Of a stretch of 7,845 nt of DNA, positions 1 through 6,206 are shown piece by piece. Origin of the DNA: Paracoccaceae bacterium (lineage in GTDB: Bacteria > Pseudomonadota > Alphaproteobacteria > Rhodobacterales > Rhodobacteraceae); contig PUNI01000345.1 of assembly GCA_003551745.1 (NCBI GenBank), forward strand, positions 1 to 7,845. The letters are read 5' to 3'. A model generated the notes under the pieces. The model did not search any database. It saw only the letters and a program-made list of their open reading frames with translations, and was not told the DNA's origin. The stretch's first letter is position 1. Every line of letters starts with the position of its first letter. The position numbers and the translations under genes were made by a program.

Positions 1-43
1 ATACCGGCAGGCGCCCCTTCACGGGGCAGGGCCGAGCCGGTAT
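1..43. repeat. Nested inverted repeat at the window edge
   Basis: ATACCGGC at 1-8 is the exact reverse complement of GCCGGTAT at 36-43. Inside it GCCCC (13-17) pairs with GGGGC (23-27) around a five-base loop. An RNA made from either strand could form a two-part stem. No T-run follows on the plus strand, so it is not a textbook intrinsic terminator. It may be the tail of an upstream transcript or a 5' leader element of the following gene; the window edge prevents a decision. Confidence 0.4.
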
Positions 44-73
44 TCAGTCTGGAGCCCTTGCAAGCGCGCGCAC

Positions 74-850
74 ATGACCCGTCCCATCGTCGGCATCATC
101 GGAAACAGCCATCTGATCAACGATCAGTACCCGGCCCATGCCTGCGGGCAGATGAACTCCGAGGCGATCGCCGAGGTGGCCGATTGCATGCCACTGATGA
201 TCCCGGCCGACCCGCGGCTGGTGTCGGTGGACGAACTGCTGGAGGTCTGCGCGGGGTTCCTGCTCACGGGCGGGCGGCCCAATGTCCACCCCGAGGAATA
301 CGGCGAGCCCGCCACCGAGGCGCATGGCGCCTTCGACCGGGCGCGCGATGCGGTGGTGCTGCCGCTGGTGCGCGCCTGTGTCGAGCGCGGCCAGCCCTTC
401 ATGGGTGTCTGCCGCGGCTTCCAGGAGGTCAACGTCGCCATGGGCGGCACGCTCCATCCCGAGATCCGCGACCTGCCCGGCCGGATGAACCACCGGATGC
501 CGCCCGACGGCACGCTGGAGGAGAAGTTCGCCCTGCGTCATCCGGTGCGCTTCGCCGCAGGCGGGGTGTTCCACCGGCTCCTCGGGGCCGAGGAGGTGAT
601 GACGAACACGCTCCACGGCCAGGGCATCAAGACCGCCGGTGCGCGGGTGCGGATCGAGGGCCATGCCCCCGACGGCACCCCCGAGGCGCTGGTGATCGAT
701 GGCGCGCCCGGCTTCACCCTGTCGGTGCAGTGGCACCCGGAATGGCAGGCCGCCGCCGATCCGGTGTCGCGCCCGCTCTTCTCCGCCTTCGGCGCGGCGG
801 TGCATGCCTGGGCCGACGGGCGCCGGCTGCGGCCCGCCCGCTCCGCCTGA
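74..850 (+). CDS. Gamma-glutamyl-gamma-aminobutyrate hydrolase family protein (class I glutamine amidotransferase-like, peptidase C26)
   Basis: A 258-residue cytosolic enzyme with the class I glutamine amidotransferase fold, of the PuuD-like group that hydrolyses gamma-glutamyl amide bonds. The sequence shows the family's N-terminal start (MTRPIVGIIG), a glycine-rich segment near residues 65-75 (LLTGGRPNVHP), the nucleophile elbow GVCRGFQ with Cys113, and the C-terminal SVQWHPEW with His221 and Glu223. The Cys-His-Glu triad is therefore intact, and length is normal for the family. The ATG at 74 is the only convincing start; the ribosome site is weak, with GGAG at 51-54 lying far upstream. No putrescine-pathway genes (puuA, puuB, puuC) are nearby, so the PuuD reaction is not supported by context and another gamma-glutamyl or related amide may be the substrate. 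The Fsr-like transporter gene follows 63 bp downstream and may be co-transcribed. Family assignment is firm; substrate is unknown. Confidence 0.9.
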   Translation: MTRPIVGIIGNSHLINDQYPAHACGQMNSEAIAEVADCMPLMIPADPRLVSVDELLEVCAGFLLTGGRPNVHPEEYGEPATEAHGAFDRARDAVVLPLVRACVERGQPFMGVCRGFQEVNVAMGGTLHPEIRDLPGRMNHRMPPDGTLEEKFALRHPVRFAAGGVFHRLLGAEEVMTNTLHGQGIKTAGARVRIEGHAPDGTPEALVIDGAPGFTLSVQWHPEWQAAADPVSRPLFSAFGAAVHAWADGRRLRPARSA

Positions 851-879
851 CGCCGCACTGCCCCTTGCACCTCACCCGA

Positions 880-915
880 TGGCACGGGATGCTGGGCCGA
901 TGAGGGTGCCAGCAT
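880..915 (+). promoter_or_regulatory. Two alternative hairpins over the ribosome site and start codon of the Fsr-like gene
   Basis: ATGCTGG (889-895) is an exact inverted repeat of CCAGCAT (909-915). The latter contains the first two bases of the start codon, and the Shine-Dalgarno-like GAGGG (902-906) lies in the loop. TGGCAC (880-885) can instead pair with GTGCCA (906-911). The two stems share bases 909-911, so they cannot form together; only the first buries the start codon. The pairing is seen directly. A regulatory role is inference, and stems of 6-7 bp also arise by chance in GC-rich DNA. Confidence 0.3.
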
Positions 916-2119
916 GAGCCTCGCCGCACAGCCGGCGCGCAGCGCGCAGACCGCCTGGCTGGTGATCTTCGGTGTAAGCCTGTGCCACCTGCTCAACGAC
1001 GTCATGCAGTCGCTGCTGGCGGCGATCTATCCGCTGCTGCAGCAGGAATTCGGGCTGAGCTTCTGGCAGATCGGGCTGATGACCTTCGCCTTCCAGGTGA
1101 CCGCCTCGCTCTTGCAGCCGGTGGTCGGCCTCGTCACCGACCGGCGGCCGTTCCCGCAATCCCTGCCGATCGGGATGGGCTCGACGTTGCTGGGCCTTCT
1201 GCTGCTGGCGCGGGCCGAGACCTATGGCCTGCTGCTGCTCGGCGCGATGCTGATCGGGGTCGGCTCGGCGGTGTTTCACCCCGAGGCGAGCCGGGTCGCG
1301 CGGCTGGCCTCCGGCGGGCGGTTCGGCACGGCCCAGTCGCTGTTCCAGGTCGGCGGCAATGCCGGCTCGGCGCTGGGGCCGCTGCTGGCGGCCTTCGTGG
1401 TGGTGCCGCTGGGTCGGCCGAGCATCGCCTGGTTCGCGCTCACCGCGCTGGCCGGCATCCTGATCCTGAGCCGCGTCAGCGCCTGGTATGCGCGGCTGCG
1501 GCGCGATCAGGCGGCCCGCGGCGCGCCGGCGCCGACGCGCGGTCCGCTGCCGCAGGGGCGCCTGGCGCTGGCGCTTGTCGTTCTTGTCCTGCTGGTGGTG
1601 GTGAAGAACACCTATACCGCCTCGATCACCTCCTACCACACCTTCTTCCTGATGGACCGCTTTGGCGTATCGATGCAGACTTCGCAGCTGATGCTCTTTC
1701 TCTACCTCGGCGGTGCCGCCCTGGGGGTGGCCATCGGCGGTCCGATCGGCGACCGTTTCGGGCCGCTGGTGGTGATCTGGATCTCGATCCTCGGCGTTCT
1801 GCCCTTCACCCTGGCGTTGCCCTATGTGCCGCTGGTCTGGACCGGGGTGTTCTCCTTCCTGATCGGGGTGATCCTCGCCTCGGCGTTTCCGGCCATCGTG
1901 GTCTTCGGACAGGAGCTTCTGCCGGGACGCGTGGGGATGGTGGCCGGCATGTTCTTCGGCTTCGCCTTCGGCGTGGGCGGGATCGCGGCGGCGCTGCTGG
2001 GCGTGCTGGCCGATTTCCGCGGGATCGAATTCGTCTATCGCCTCTGCGCCTTCCTGCCGCTGCTGGGCCTTCTCGCCGTGCTGCTGCCGCGCCGGCGCGA
2101 GATGATGGGCGCCTTCTGA
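914..2119 (+). CDS. fsr: Major facilitator superfamily transporter, Fsr (fosmidomycin resistance protein) type
   Basis: A 401-residue inner-membrane protein with about twelve hydrophobic segments in two halves, split by a charged, Ala/Pro-rich loop near residues 195-216. It resembles E. coli Fsr in several family-typical stretches: HLLNDVMQSLLAAIYPLLQ at residues 25-43, SLLQPVVG at 65-72, and the block HPEASRVARLASGGR at 122-136 followed by the segment ending FQVGGN (144-149). A second-half loop carries GGPIGDRFG (275-283), the usual MFS loop motif. E. coli Fsr is a proton-driven exporter that confers fosmidomycin resistance; the natural substrate of this family is unclear. The start ATG at 914 has GAGGG (902-906) at seven-base spacing. 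The gene lies 63 bp after the amidohydrolase and ends 7 bp from the convergent denD. Family call is strong; drug export here is untested. Confidence 0.9.
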   Translation: MSLAAQPARSAQTAWLVIFGVSLCHLLNDVMQSLLAAIYPLLQQEFGLSFWQIGLMTFAFQVTASLLQPVVGLVTDRRPFPQSLPIGMGSTLLGLLLLARAETYGLLLLGAMLIGVGSAVFHPEASRVARLASGGRFGTAQSLFQVGGNAGSALGPLLAAFVVVPLGRPSIAWFALTALAGILILSRVSAWYARLRRDQAARGAPAPTRGPLPQGRLALALVVLVLLVVVKNTYTASITSYHTFFLMDRFGVSMQTSQLMLFLYLGGAALGVAIGGPIGDRFGPLVVIWISILGVLPFTLALPYVPLVWTGVFSFLIGVILASAFPAIVVFGQELLPGRVGMVAGMFFGFAFGVGGIAAALLGVLADFRGIEFVYRLCAFLPLLGLLAVLLPRRREMMGAF

Positions 2120-2130
2120 GCCGGGCTCAG
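2116..2130. repeat. Palindrome spanning both stop codons of a convergent gene pair
   Basis: CTGAGCC-G-GGCTCAG is a perfect 15-base inverted repeat. It contains the TGA stop of the plus-strand transporter gene (2117-2119) and the TGA stop of the minus-strand dehydrogenase gene (2127-2129 read in reverse). It could fold as a 6-bp stem with a 3-base loop in either transcript. Neither direction has a following U-run, so it would be at best a weak or Rho-assisted bidirectional terminator. Confidence 0.4.
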
Positions 2131-3116
2131 GCGCGCGCGGGCAGCCGGCCGCCGAGTTCGTCCTCGATGTGCACGCGGATGATCTCGTCGAAGCTCGTCT
2201 CCGCGACGAAGCCGAGCGAGAGCGCGCGTTCGGCGGCGAACTCCTGCGCCCAGCCGGCGACCATCTCGGCGATCTGCGGGTCGTGGATGCGCCGGATCAG
2301 CGCCACCGCGTCGGGACCGGCAACACGCTCCAGCGCCGCGATCTGTTCGGCCACGGTGGCGGAGAGCCCCGGCATCGTCAGGCAGCGGCGATGGCCCAGC
2401 ACTGCACTGTCCAGCGTCGCGGCGTGGCGCAGGAAACCCACCGCCGCACGGGGCGAGGCGTGCCAGTGGCGCACGCTGTCCTCCACCGGCAGCACGCCGA
2501 TCCGGCCGACCAGCGGCTCGCGCAGGATGTTCGAGAAGAAGCCGCTGGCGGCCTTGTTCGGCGCTCCGGGACGGATGCAGATGGTGGGCAGGCGCAGCCC
2601 GATCCCGTCGAGGATGCCGCGGCGCGAGAAGTCGTTGAGCAGCAGTTCGCCGATCGCCTTCTGGGTGCCGTAGCTGGTGCGCGGGGTGAGGTGGAAGCTG
2701 TCGTCGATGCGTTCGGGGAAGGGGGCGCCGAAGACCGCGATCGACGAGGCGTAGACGACGCGGGGGCGATAGCCCTGGCCGGCCGCGCGGATCGCCTCGA
2801 ACAGCCAGCGCGTGCCGTCGAGGTTGATGCGATAGCCCTTGTCGAAATCCTCCTCGGCCTCGCCCGAGACGATGGCGGCCAGGTGGAAGATCAGGTCCGG
2901 CCGGGCGGCGATCAGCGTGGCGGCGCTGCCCGCGCGGCCGATGTCCAGCGCGCGCAGCGTCACCTCCCCGGCAAATCCGCCGGGGCGCTGCGGCGTGACC
3001 ACATCGGCCAGCGTCAGTGCCGAGATCGCCTGGCCGCCGATCTGCCGGTCGCGCACCAGCGCCTCTGTCAGCTTGCGGCCCAGCATGCCCGCAGCGCCGA
3101 TGATCAGGATGTGCAT
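2127..3116 (-). CDS. denD: NAD-dependent D-erythronate dehydrogenase-type SDR/epimerase (DenD)
   Basis: A 329-residue cytosolic oxidoreductase of the extended short-chain dehydrogenase/NAD-epimerase family. The nucleotide-binding motif GAAGMLG is at residues 7-13, an aspartate after the second beta strand (LTLADVV, Asp38) suggests NAD rather than NADP, and the catalytic set is Ser124/Ser125 with YGTQK giving Tyr149 and Lys153. The C-terminal FDEIIRVHIEDELGG (309-323) is typical of DenD proteins. DenD oxidises D-erythronate to 2-oxo-D-erythronate, the first step of a four-carbon acid-sugar route that continues with a kinase (OtnK), an aldolase-like decarboxylase (OtnC) and an isomerase (OtnI); none of these is in the window. 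The frame stays open upstream to 3551, but ATG at 3116 is clearly the start: GGAGGAGG lies six bases before it and the Rossmann motif follows at once. It sits 26 bp after the LacI-type gene on the same strand. A related sugar-acid dehydrogenase is the alternative. Confidence 0.87.
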   Translation of the reverse strand: MHILIIGAAGMLGRKLTEALVRDRQIGGQAISALTLADVVTPQRPGGFAGEVTLRALDIGRAGSAATLIAARPDLIFHLAAIVSGEAEEDFDKGYRINLDGTRWLFEAIRAAGQGYRPRVVYASSIAVFGAPFPERIDDSFHLTPRTSYGTQKAIGELLLNDFSRRGILDGIGLRLPTICIRPGAPNKAASGFFSNILREPLVGRIGVLPVEDSVRHWHASPRAAVGFLRHAATLDSAVLGHRRCLTMPGLSATVAEQIAALERVAGPDAVALIRRIHDPQIAEMVAGWAQEFAAERALSLGFVAETSFDEIIRVHIEDELGGRLPARA

Positions 3117-3122
3117 GGCCGT

Positions 3123-3130
3123 CCTCCTCC
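3123..3130 (-). promoter_or_regulatory. Strong ribosome-binding site deciding the denD start
   Basis: Read on the minus strand this is GGAGGAGG, six bases before the ATG at 3116. It rules out the much longer open frame reaching back into the repressor gene, and implies denD is well translated even when read from the repressor transcript. Confidence 0.75.
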
Positions 3131-3142
3131 GCCCGGCCCGTG

Positions 3143-4138
3143 TTAGCGCGCCGTGCTGCCCCGCGCCACCAGCGTGAAGCCCGTATCCACCACCGGCGCG
3201 GACGGGCGCTGCCCGGCGTTCGCGGCGCAGAGCATCTGCACCGCGCGCCGGCCCATCTCGTAGCGGTGGGTCTGCACGGAGGAGATCGACGGGTTGGCTA
3301 CCGCCGACACCTCCAGATCGTTGAAGCCCATGATGCCGAACTGCGCCGGCACCCGCAGGCCGCGGCGCTGGCCTTCGAAGAGCGCGCCGAGCGCGACATC
3401 GTCGTTGTTGCAGAACACCGCCTCGGCATCCGGCCGGATGGCGAGGAACTCGGCCAGCATCTGCGCCCCGATCGCCACCGAGGAGGGCTGCGGCGTGGTC
3501 AGTGCCAGTTCCGGGTCGAAGATCCCGGCGGCCTCCAGACTGTCCCGCCATCCGGCCATGCGCCGTTGCGCGCGCGGGTCCATGCGCGCACCCAGAAAGC
3601 CGATCCGCCGGTAGCCCTGCGCGATCAGATGATCCACGGCCGCCCGCGCCGCGGCGCGCTGGTCGCAGCCGATGGCCATGTCGACCGGGTCGGCGCAGAG
3701 TTCCATCACCTGCACCACGGGGCAGTCCAGCCCAGCGAGCAGGTTGCGCGCGACCGGGGTCTGGTCGATGCCGGCGACGATCACCCCGGCCGGACGCTGT
3801 GCCGCGAAGAGCCGCAGCAGCCCCTCCTCGCGCGAGGGACGGTAGCGGGTGTTGGCGAGCTGCACCTGCAGGCCGGTGTCCTCGACCGTGTCGTAGACCC
3901 CGCGCAGCAGATCGGCGAAGACCTGGTTGGTCACCGAGGGGATGATCACCGCCAGGGTGTTCGACCGTGCCCGCGCCAGCGCCCGCGCGGCCGGGTTGGG
4001 CACATAGCCGAGGCTGCGCGCGGCCTCCTGCACCCGCGCCAGCGTCGCCTCGGCGACCACCGCCGGGGTGCGCAGCGCGCGCGAGGCGGTGACGGCGCTG
4101 ACATTGGCGGCCCGCGCCACATCGGCAAGGGTCACCAT
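3143..4138 (-). CDS. LacI/GalR-family transcriptional regulator (GntR-like subgroup)
   Basis: A 331-residue repressor-type DNA-binding protein. Residues 1-25 form the LacI helix-turn-helix (MVTLADVARAANVSAVTASRAL), the hinge region with NPAARALARARS lies near 48-59, and a periplasmic-binding-protein-like effector domain runs from about residue 60 (TLAVIIPSVTNQVFADLLRG) to the end. GFNDLEVSAVANPSISSVQ at 271-289 is a conserved effector-domain stretch of the family. The overall pattern recalls sugar-acid sensors such as gluconate repressor GntR, but the ligand cannot be read from sequence. The ATG at 4138 is chosen because the family begins there; upstream in-frame sequence overlaps the divergent permease gene. 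Purine-rich AAGAAAAGAG precedes the start at a long spacing, so its ribosome site is weak. It is divergent from the TRAP genes and directly upstream of denD, so it probably controls both, inducing on an imported substrate, and itself. The local-control role is inference from layout. Confidence 0.93.
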   Translation of the reverse strand: MVTLADVARAANVSAVTASRALRTPAVVAEATLARVQEAARSLGYVPNPAARALARARSNTLAVIIPSVTNQVFADLLRGVYDTVEDTGLQVQLANTRYRPSREEGLLRLFAAQRPAGVIVAGIDQTPVARNLLAGLDCPVVQVMELCADPVDMAIGCDQRAAARAAVDHLIAQGYRRIGFLGARMDPRAQRRMAGWRDSLEAAGIFDPELALTTPQPSSVAIGAQMLAEFLAIRPDAEAVFCNNDDVALGALFEGQRRGLRVPAQFGIMGFNDLEVSAVANPSISSVQTHRYEMGRRAVQMLCAANAGQRPSAPVVDTGFTLVARGSTAR

Positions 4139-4190
4139 GTTGGAACTAAGCTCTTTTCTTCGCAATCTGCCCCGCTGCGGCCAGCGCCGT

Positions 4191-4196
4191 ACCGGT
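4191..4196. promoter_or_regulatory. Candidate half of a LacI-type operator pair (ACCGGT)
   Basis: ACCGGT is a perfect palindrome with the central CG step that LacI-family repressors commonly use. Symmetry does not extend beyond six bases. Its centre is 44 bp, about four helical turns, from that of TTGCGCAA at 4234-4241. Six-base palindromes are frequent in this GC-rich DNA, so this is weak evidence. Confidence 0.2.
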
Positions 4197-4203
4197 TTCC
4201 GAG

Positions 4204-4233
4204 TTGACAATGATATACGCTTCCATCTAGCCC
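4204..4233 (+). promoter_or_regulatory. Putative sigma-70-type promoter for the TRAP operon
   Basis: A perfect -35 hexamer TTGACA is at 4204-4209. The -10 is not clear: TCTAGC (4226-4231) or TAGCCC (4228-4233) fall at 16-18 bp spacing and match TATAAT poorly. This short tract is AT-richer than its surroundings, which supports a promoter. Weak -10 elements are common for regulated alphaproteobacterial promoters. Confidence 0.45.
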
Positions 4234-4241
4234 TTGCGCAA
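4212..4241 (-). promoter_or_regulatory. Putative promoter for the LacI-type regulator and denD
   Basis: Read on the minus strand, TTGCGC (from 4241 down to 4236) and TATATC (from 4217 down to 4212) are separated by 18 bp. They would give a leader of roughly 65 bases before the ATG at 4138. The -35 overlaps the TTGCGCAA palindrome, so a repressor bound there could shut down both directions. Confidence 0.35.
4234..4241. promoter_or_regulatory. Candidate repressor operator (TTGCGCAA)
   Basis: A perfect 8-bp palindrome with a central CG, the geometry expected of a LacI-family site. It lies near the predicted transcription start of the TRAP promoter and on the -35 of the opposing promoter, a good position for repression. 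Flanking bases add almost no further symmetry, so a full operator of 14-18 bp is not visible. Binding by the neighbouring regulator is inference. Confidence 0.35.
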
Positions 4242-4299
4242 CAACCACGCGCCAGGGAAGCACTGCGGAGGGTGCGGCGCGGACGACAGGGAGGGGTCG

Positions 4300-4344
4300 A
4301 TGCCGCCGTGCAGGCATCCGCTTCGCAGGGTCGCGGGCCGATGA
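4300..4344 (+). CDS. Possible 14-residue leader peptide overlapping the small TRAP permease start
   Basis: ATG at 4300 opens a 14-codon frame (MPPCRHPLRRVAGR) whose TGA stop (4342-4344) overlaps the permease ATG (4341-4343) as ATGA. The best ribosome site in the control region, AGGGAGGGG at 4288-4296, lies just before this ATG, with five bases from the AGGGAGG core. The permease ATG has only a weak AGGG ten bases away. The peptide is Arg-rich (4 of 14) with no run of one amino acid like classic attenuators. It may couple translation into the permease gene. The competing explanation is that the same site serves an in-frame GTG permease start at 4308. No homology evidence supports a functional peptide. 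Confidence 0.3.
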   Translation: MPPCRHPLRRVAGR

Positions 4345-4886
4345 TCGCCCGTGTCGAGACCCTGCTGGTGCGCATCATCGAGGCCGTGCTCGTGCTGCTG
4401 CTCGCCGGCATGGTCGCGATGGTCTTCACCAACGTCGTGCTGCGCTACGGCTTCAACAGCGGGCTGAACTTCTCCGAGGAGATGGCGCGCTATTTCTTCG
4501 TCTGGCTCACCTTCATCGGCGCCGTGCTGACCTTCCGCGAGCACGGCCACATCGGGGTCGAGACCTTCGTGCGGCTGCTGGGCCGGCGCGGGCGCCTGAT
4601 CTGCATGGGGCTGAGCAACGCGATCATCCTGCTGTGCAGCGTGGTGCTGTTCTGGGGCACCTGGATGCAGCACGGCATCAACGCCAGCATGACCGCGCCG
4701 GTCGTCGGCATCTCGATGATCTGGGTCTTCGGCGTTACCTATTTCACCGGCGCCGCGATGGCGCTGATCGCCACGATCCGTCTGGTGCGCGTCATCACTG
4801 GGCGGGTGAGCGCGGCCGAGATGGGCCGTTTCACCGGCGAGTATGACGCGGTGGACGCGGCCGACGGCCCGGAGCGGCGGCCGTGA
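4341..4886 (+). CDS. TRAP transporter small permease subunit (DctQ type)
   Basis: A 181-residue inner-membrane protein with four predicted membrane helices, the small subunit that pairs with the large permease in sodium-driven TRAP uptake. The diagnostic stretch is seen at roughly residues 31-75: TNVVLRYGFN, then FSEEMARYFFVWLTFIGA with the conserved Glu pair and Trp, then REHGHIGVETFV. Length is normal for DctQ proteins. The start is uncertain. ATG at 4341 begins the conserved part, while in-frame GTG at 4308 would add eleven residues (VQASASQGRGP) and lies 11 bases after AGGGAGGGG. I chose ATG because the extra residues look unlike a DctQ N-terminus. The gene overlaps the large permease gene by four bases (GTGA), indicating coupled translation. 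It is the first gene of the TRAP operon and divergent from the LacI-type regulator. Confidence 0.9.
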   Translation: MIARVETLLVRIIEAVLVLLLAGMVAMVFTNVVLRYGFNSGLNFSEEMARYFFVWLTFIGAVLTFREHGHIGVETFVRLLGRRGRLICMGLSNAIILLCSVVLFWGTWMQHGINASMTAPVVGISMIWVFGVTYFTGAAMALIATIRLVRVITGRVSAAEMGRFTGEYDAVDAADGPERRP

Positions 4887-6160
4887 TCCTGGGCGTCTTC
4901 CTCGGCACGCTCTTCGCTGCGCTGGCCATCGGCGTGCCGGTCGCCTTTGCGCTCATGCTCTGCGGCGTGGTGCTGATGTGGTGGATGGGGGTGTTCAACC
5001 CCCAGATCATCAGCCAGCAGATGGTGACCGGCGCCAACACCTTCACCCTGCTCGCGATCCCCTTCTTCCTGCTGGCGGGCGAGTTGATGAACGCGGGTGG
5101 CCTGTCGAGACGGATCGTCGATTTCGCGGTGGCCTGCGTGGGCCACATCAAGGGTGGGCTGGGCATCGTGGCGGTGATTGCCGCTGTGATCATGGCCTCG
5201 CTCTCGGGCTCGGCGGCGGCGGATTCGGCCGCGCTGGCGGCGATCCTGATCCCGATGATGCGGCAGGCGGGCTACAACGTGCCACGGGCCGCAGGGCTGA
5301 TGGCCGCGGGCGGCGTGATCGCGCCGGTGATCCCGCCCTCGATCGCCTTCATCATCTTCGGCGTCGCCGCCAACGTCTCGATCACCAGCCTCTTCATGGG
5401 CGGCATCGTGCCGGGGCTGATGATGGCGCTGGCGCTGATCGGCGCCTGGATGCTGGTGTCGCGCAAGGAAAGCGTCGCCCCGCTGCCGAAGCGCTCGGGG
5501 CGCGAGCGGCTGATCGCCACCGGACGCGCGGGCTGGGCGCTGCTGATGCCGGTGATCATCCTCGGCGGCATCCGCTTCGGCGTGTTCACGCCCACCGAGG
5601 CGGCCGTGATCGCCGCGGTCTATGCGATGTTCGTGGGCATGGTGATCTACCGCGAGCTGAAGTTCCGCGACCTCTACGGCGTGCTGCTGAACGCCGCCAA
5701 GACCACCTCGGTGGTGCTGTTTCTGGTCTCGGCGGCGCTGGTCACCTCCTGGCTGATCACGCGGGCGAACATCCCGGCCGAAATCACCCGCTTCCTCGAT
5801 CCGGTGATCGACAATCCGAAGCTCCTGATGCTGGTGATCGTGCTTCTGGTGCTGGTGGTCGGCACCGTGCTCGATCTGGCGCCCACAATCCTGATCCTGT
5901 CGCCGGTGCTGATGCCGGTGGTCCGGGCCGCCGGGATCGACCCCGTCTATTTCGGTATCGTCTTCGTGATGACCACCTGCATCGGCCTGCTGACCCCGCC
6001 CGTGGGCGTGGTGCTGAACGTCGTCAGCGGCGTTGCCCGCGTGCCGCTGGGCAAGGTGATCTGGGGGGTGCTGCCGTTCCTGGCCTCGCAGATCCTCGTG
6101 CTGGGGCTGCTGATCGCCTTTCCCGAGCTTGTCCTCGTGCCGCTCTCGGTGCTGCGCTGA
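4883..6160 (+). CDS. TRAP transporter large permease subunit (DctM type)
   Basis: A 425-residue inner-membrane protein with about 11-12 hydrophobic segments, the transport-catalysing subunit of the ion-transporter superfamily. Hallmarks seen: LLAIPFFLLAGELMNAGGLS (57-75), the first substrate/Na+ loop ASLSGSAAADSAAL (105-118), GGVIAPVIPPSIAFIIFG (143-160), and in the second half LDLAPTILILSPVLMPV (330-346) and GLLTPPVGVVLNV (368-380). Length matches DctM exactly. It starts at GTG 4883, which overlaps the small permease TGA as GTGA, with GGAG (4871-4874) eight bases before. The two permeases are therefore translationally linked, as expected for a 1:1 complex. The protein works with the binding protein encoded 46 bp downstream to import a carboxylate, driven by a sodium gradient. 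Family identity is certain; substrate is not determined by this subunit. Confidence 0.96.
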   Translation: MILGVFLGTLFAALAIGVPVAFALMLCGVVLMWWMGVFNPQIISQQMVTGANTFTLLAIPFFLLAGELMNAGGLSRRIVDFAVACVGHIKGGLGIVAVIAAVIMASLSGSAAADSAALAAILIPMMRQAGYNVPRAAGLMAAGGVIAPVIPPSIAFIIFGVAANVSITSLFMGGIVPGLMMALALIGAWMLVSRKESVAPLPKRSGRERLIATGRAGWALLMPVIILGGIRFGVFTPTEAAVIAAVYAMFVGMVIYRELKFRDLYGVLLNAAKTTSVVLFLVSAALVTSWLITRANIPAEITRFLDPVIDNPKLLMLVIVLLVLVVGTVLDLAPTILILSPVLMPVVRAAGIDPVYFGIVFVMTTCIGLLTPPVGVVLNVVSGVARVPLGKVIWGVLPFLASQILVLGLLIAFPELVLVPLSVLR

Positions 6161-6192
6161 GGAGGAGAGAAGACCCGACAACGACCGACCCA

Positions 6193-6201
6193 AGGAGGAG
6201 G
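6193..6201 (+). promoter_or_regulatory. Very strong ribosome-binding site for the binding-protein gene
   Basis: AGGAGGAGG lies five bases before the ATG at 6207, much stronger than the sites of the two permease genes. It fixes the start, excluding the in-frame ATG at 6129 inside the permease gene. It also fits the need for excess periplasmic binding protein. A second purine-rich tract (GGAGGAGAGAAGA, 6161-6173) directly after the permease stop has no start codon at a usable distance. Confidence 0.7.
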
Positions 6202-6206
6202 AAGAC

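Noticed and set aside
982..2673. A 563-codon plus-strand frame overlapping the Fsr-like and denD genes
   Set aside because: Out-of-frame Ala/Arg/Gly/Pro-rich shadow that crosses the convergent gene junction; no recognisable motif.
3117..3142. A separate promoter for denD between it and the regulator gene
   Set aside because: The 26-base gap is filled by the ribosome site and has no promoter-like boxes; co-transcription is simpler.
3140..4207. A 355-codon plus-strand frame opposite the LacI-type regulator
   Set aside because: Antisense to a protein with a textbook helix-turn-helix and effector domain; His/Arg-rich composition typical of shadows.
4210..4226. An ATG...CAT bounded 17-base near-palindrome in the control region as an operator
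   Set aside because: Only the outer three bases and a few inner pairs match; internal symmetry is too poor to claim a binding site.
6161..6173. A second ribosome-site-like purine tract after the large permease stop
   Set aside because: No ATG, GTG or TTG lies at usable spacing to begin a real small ORF before the binding-protein gene.
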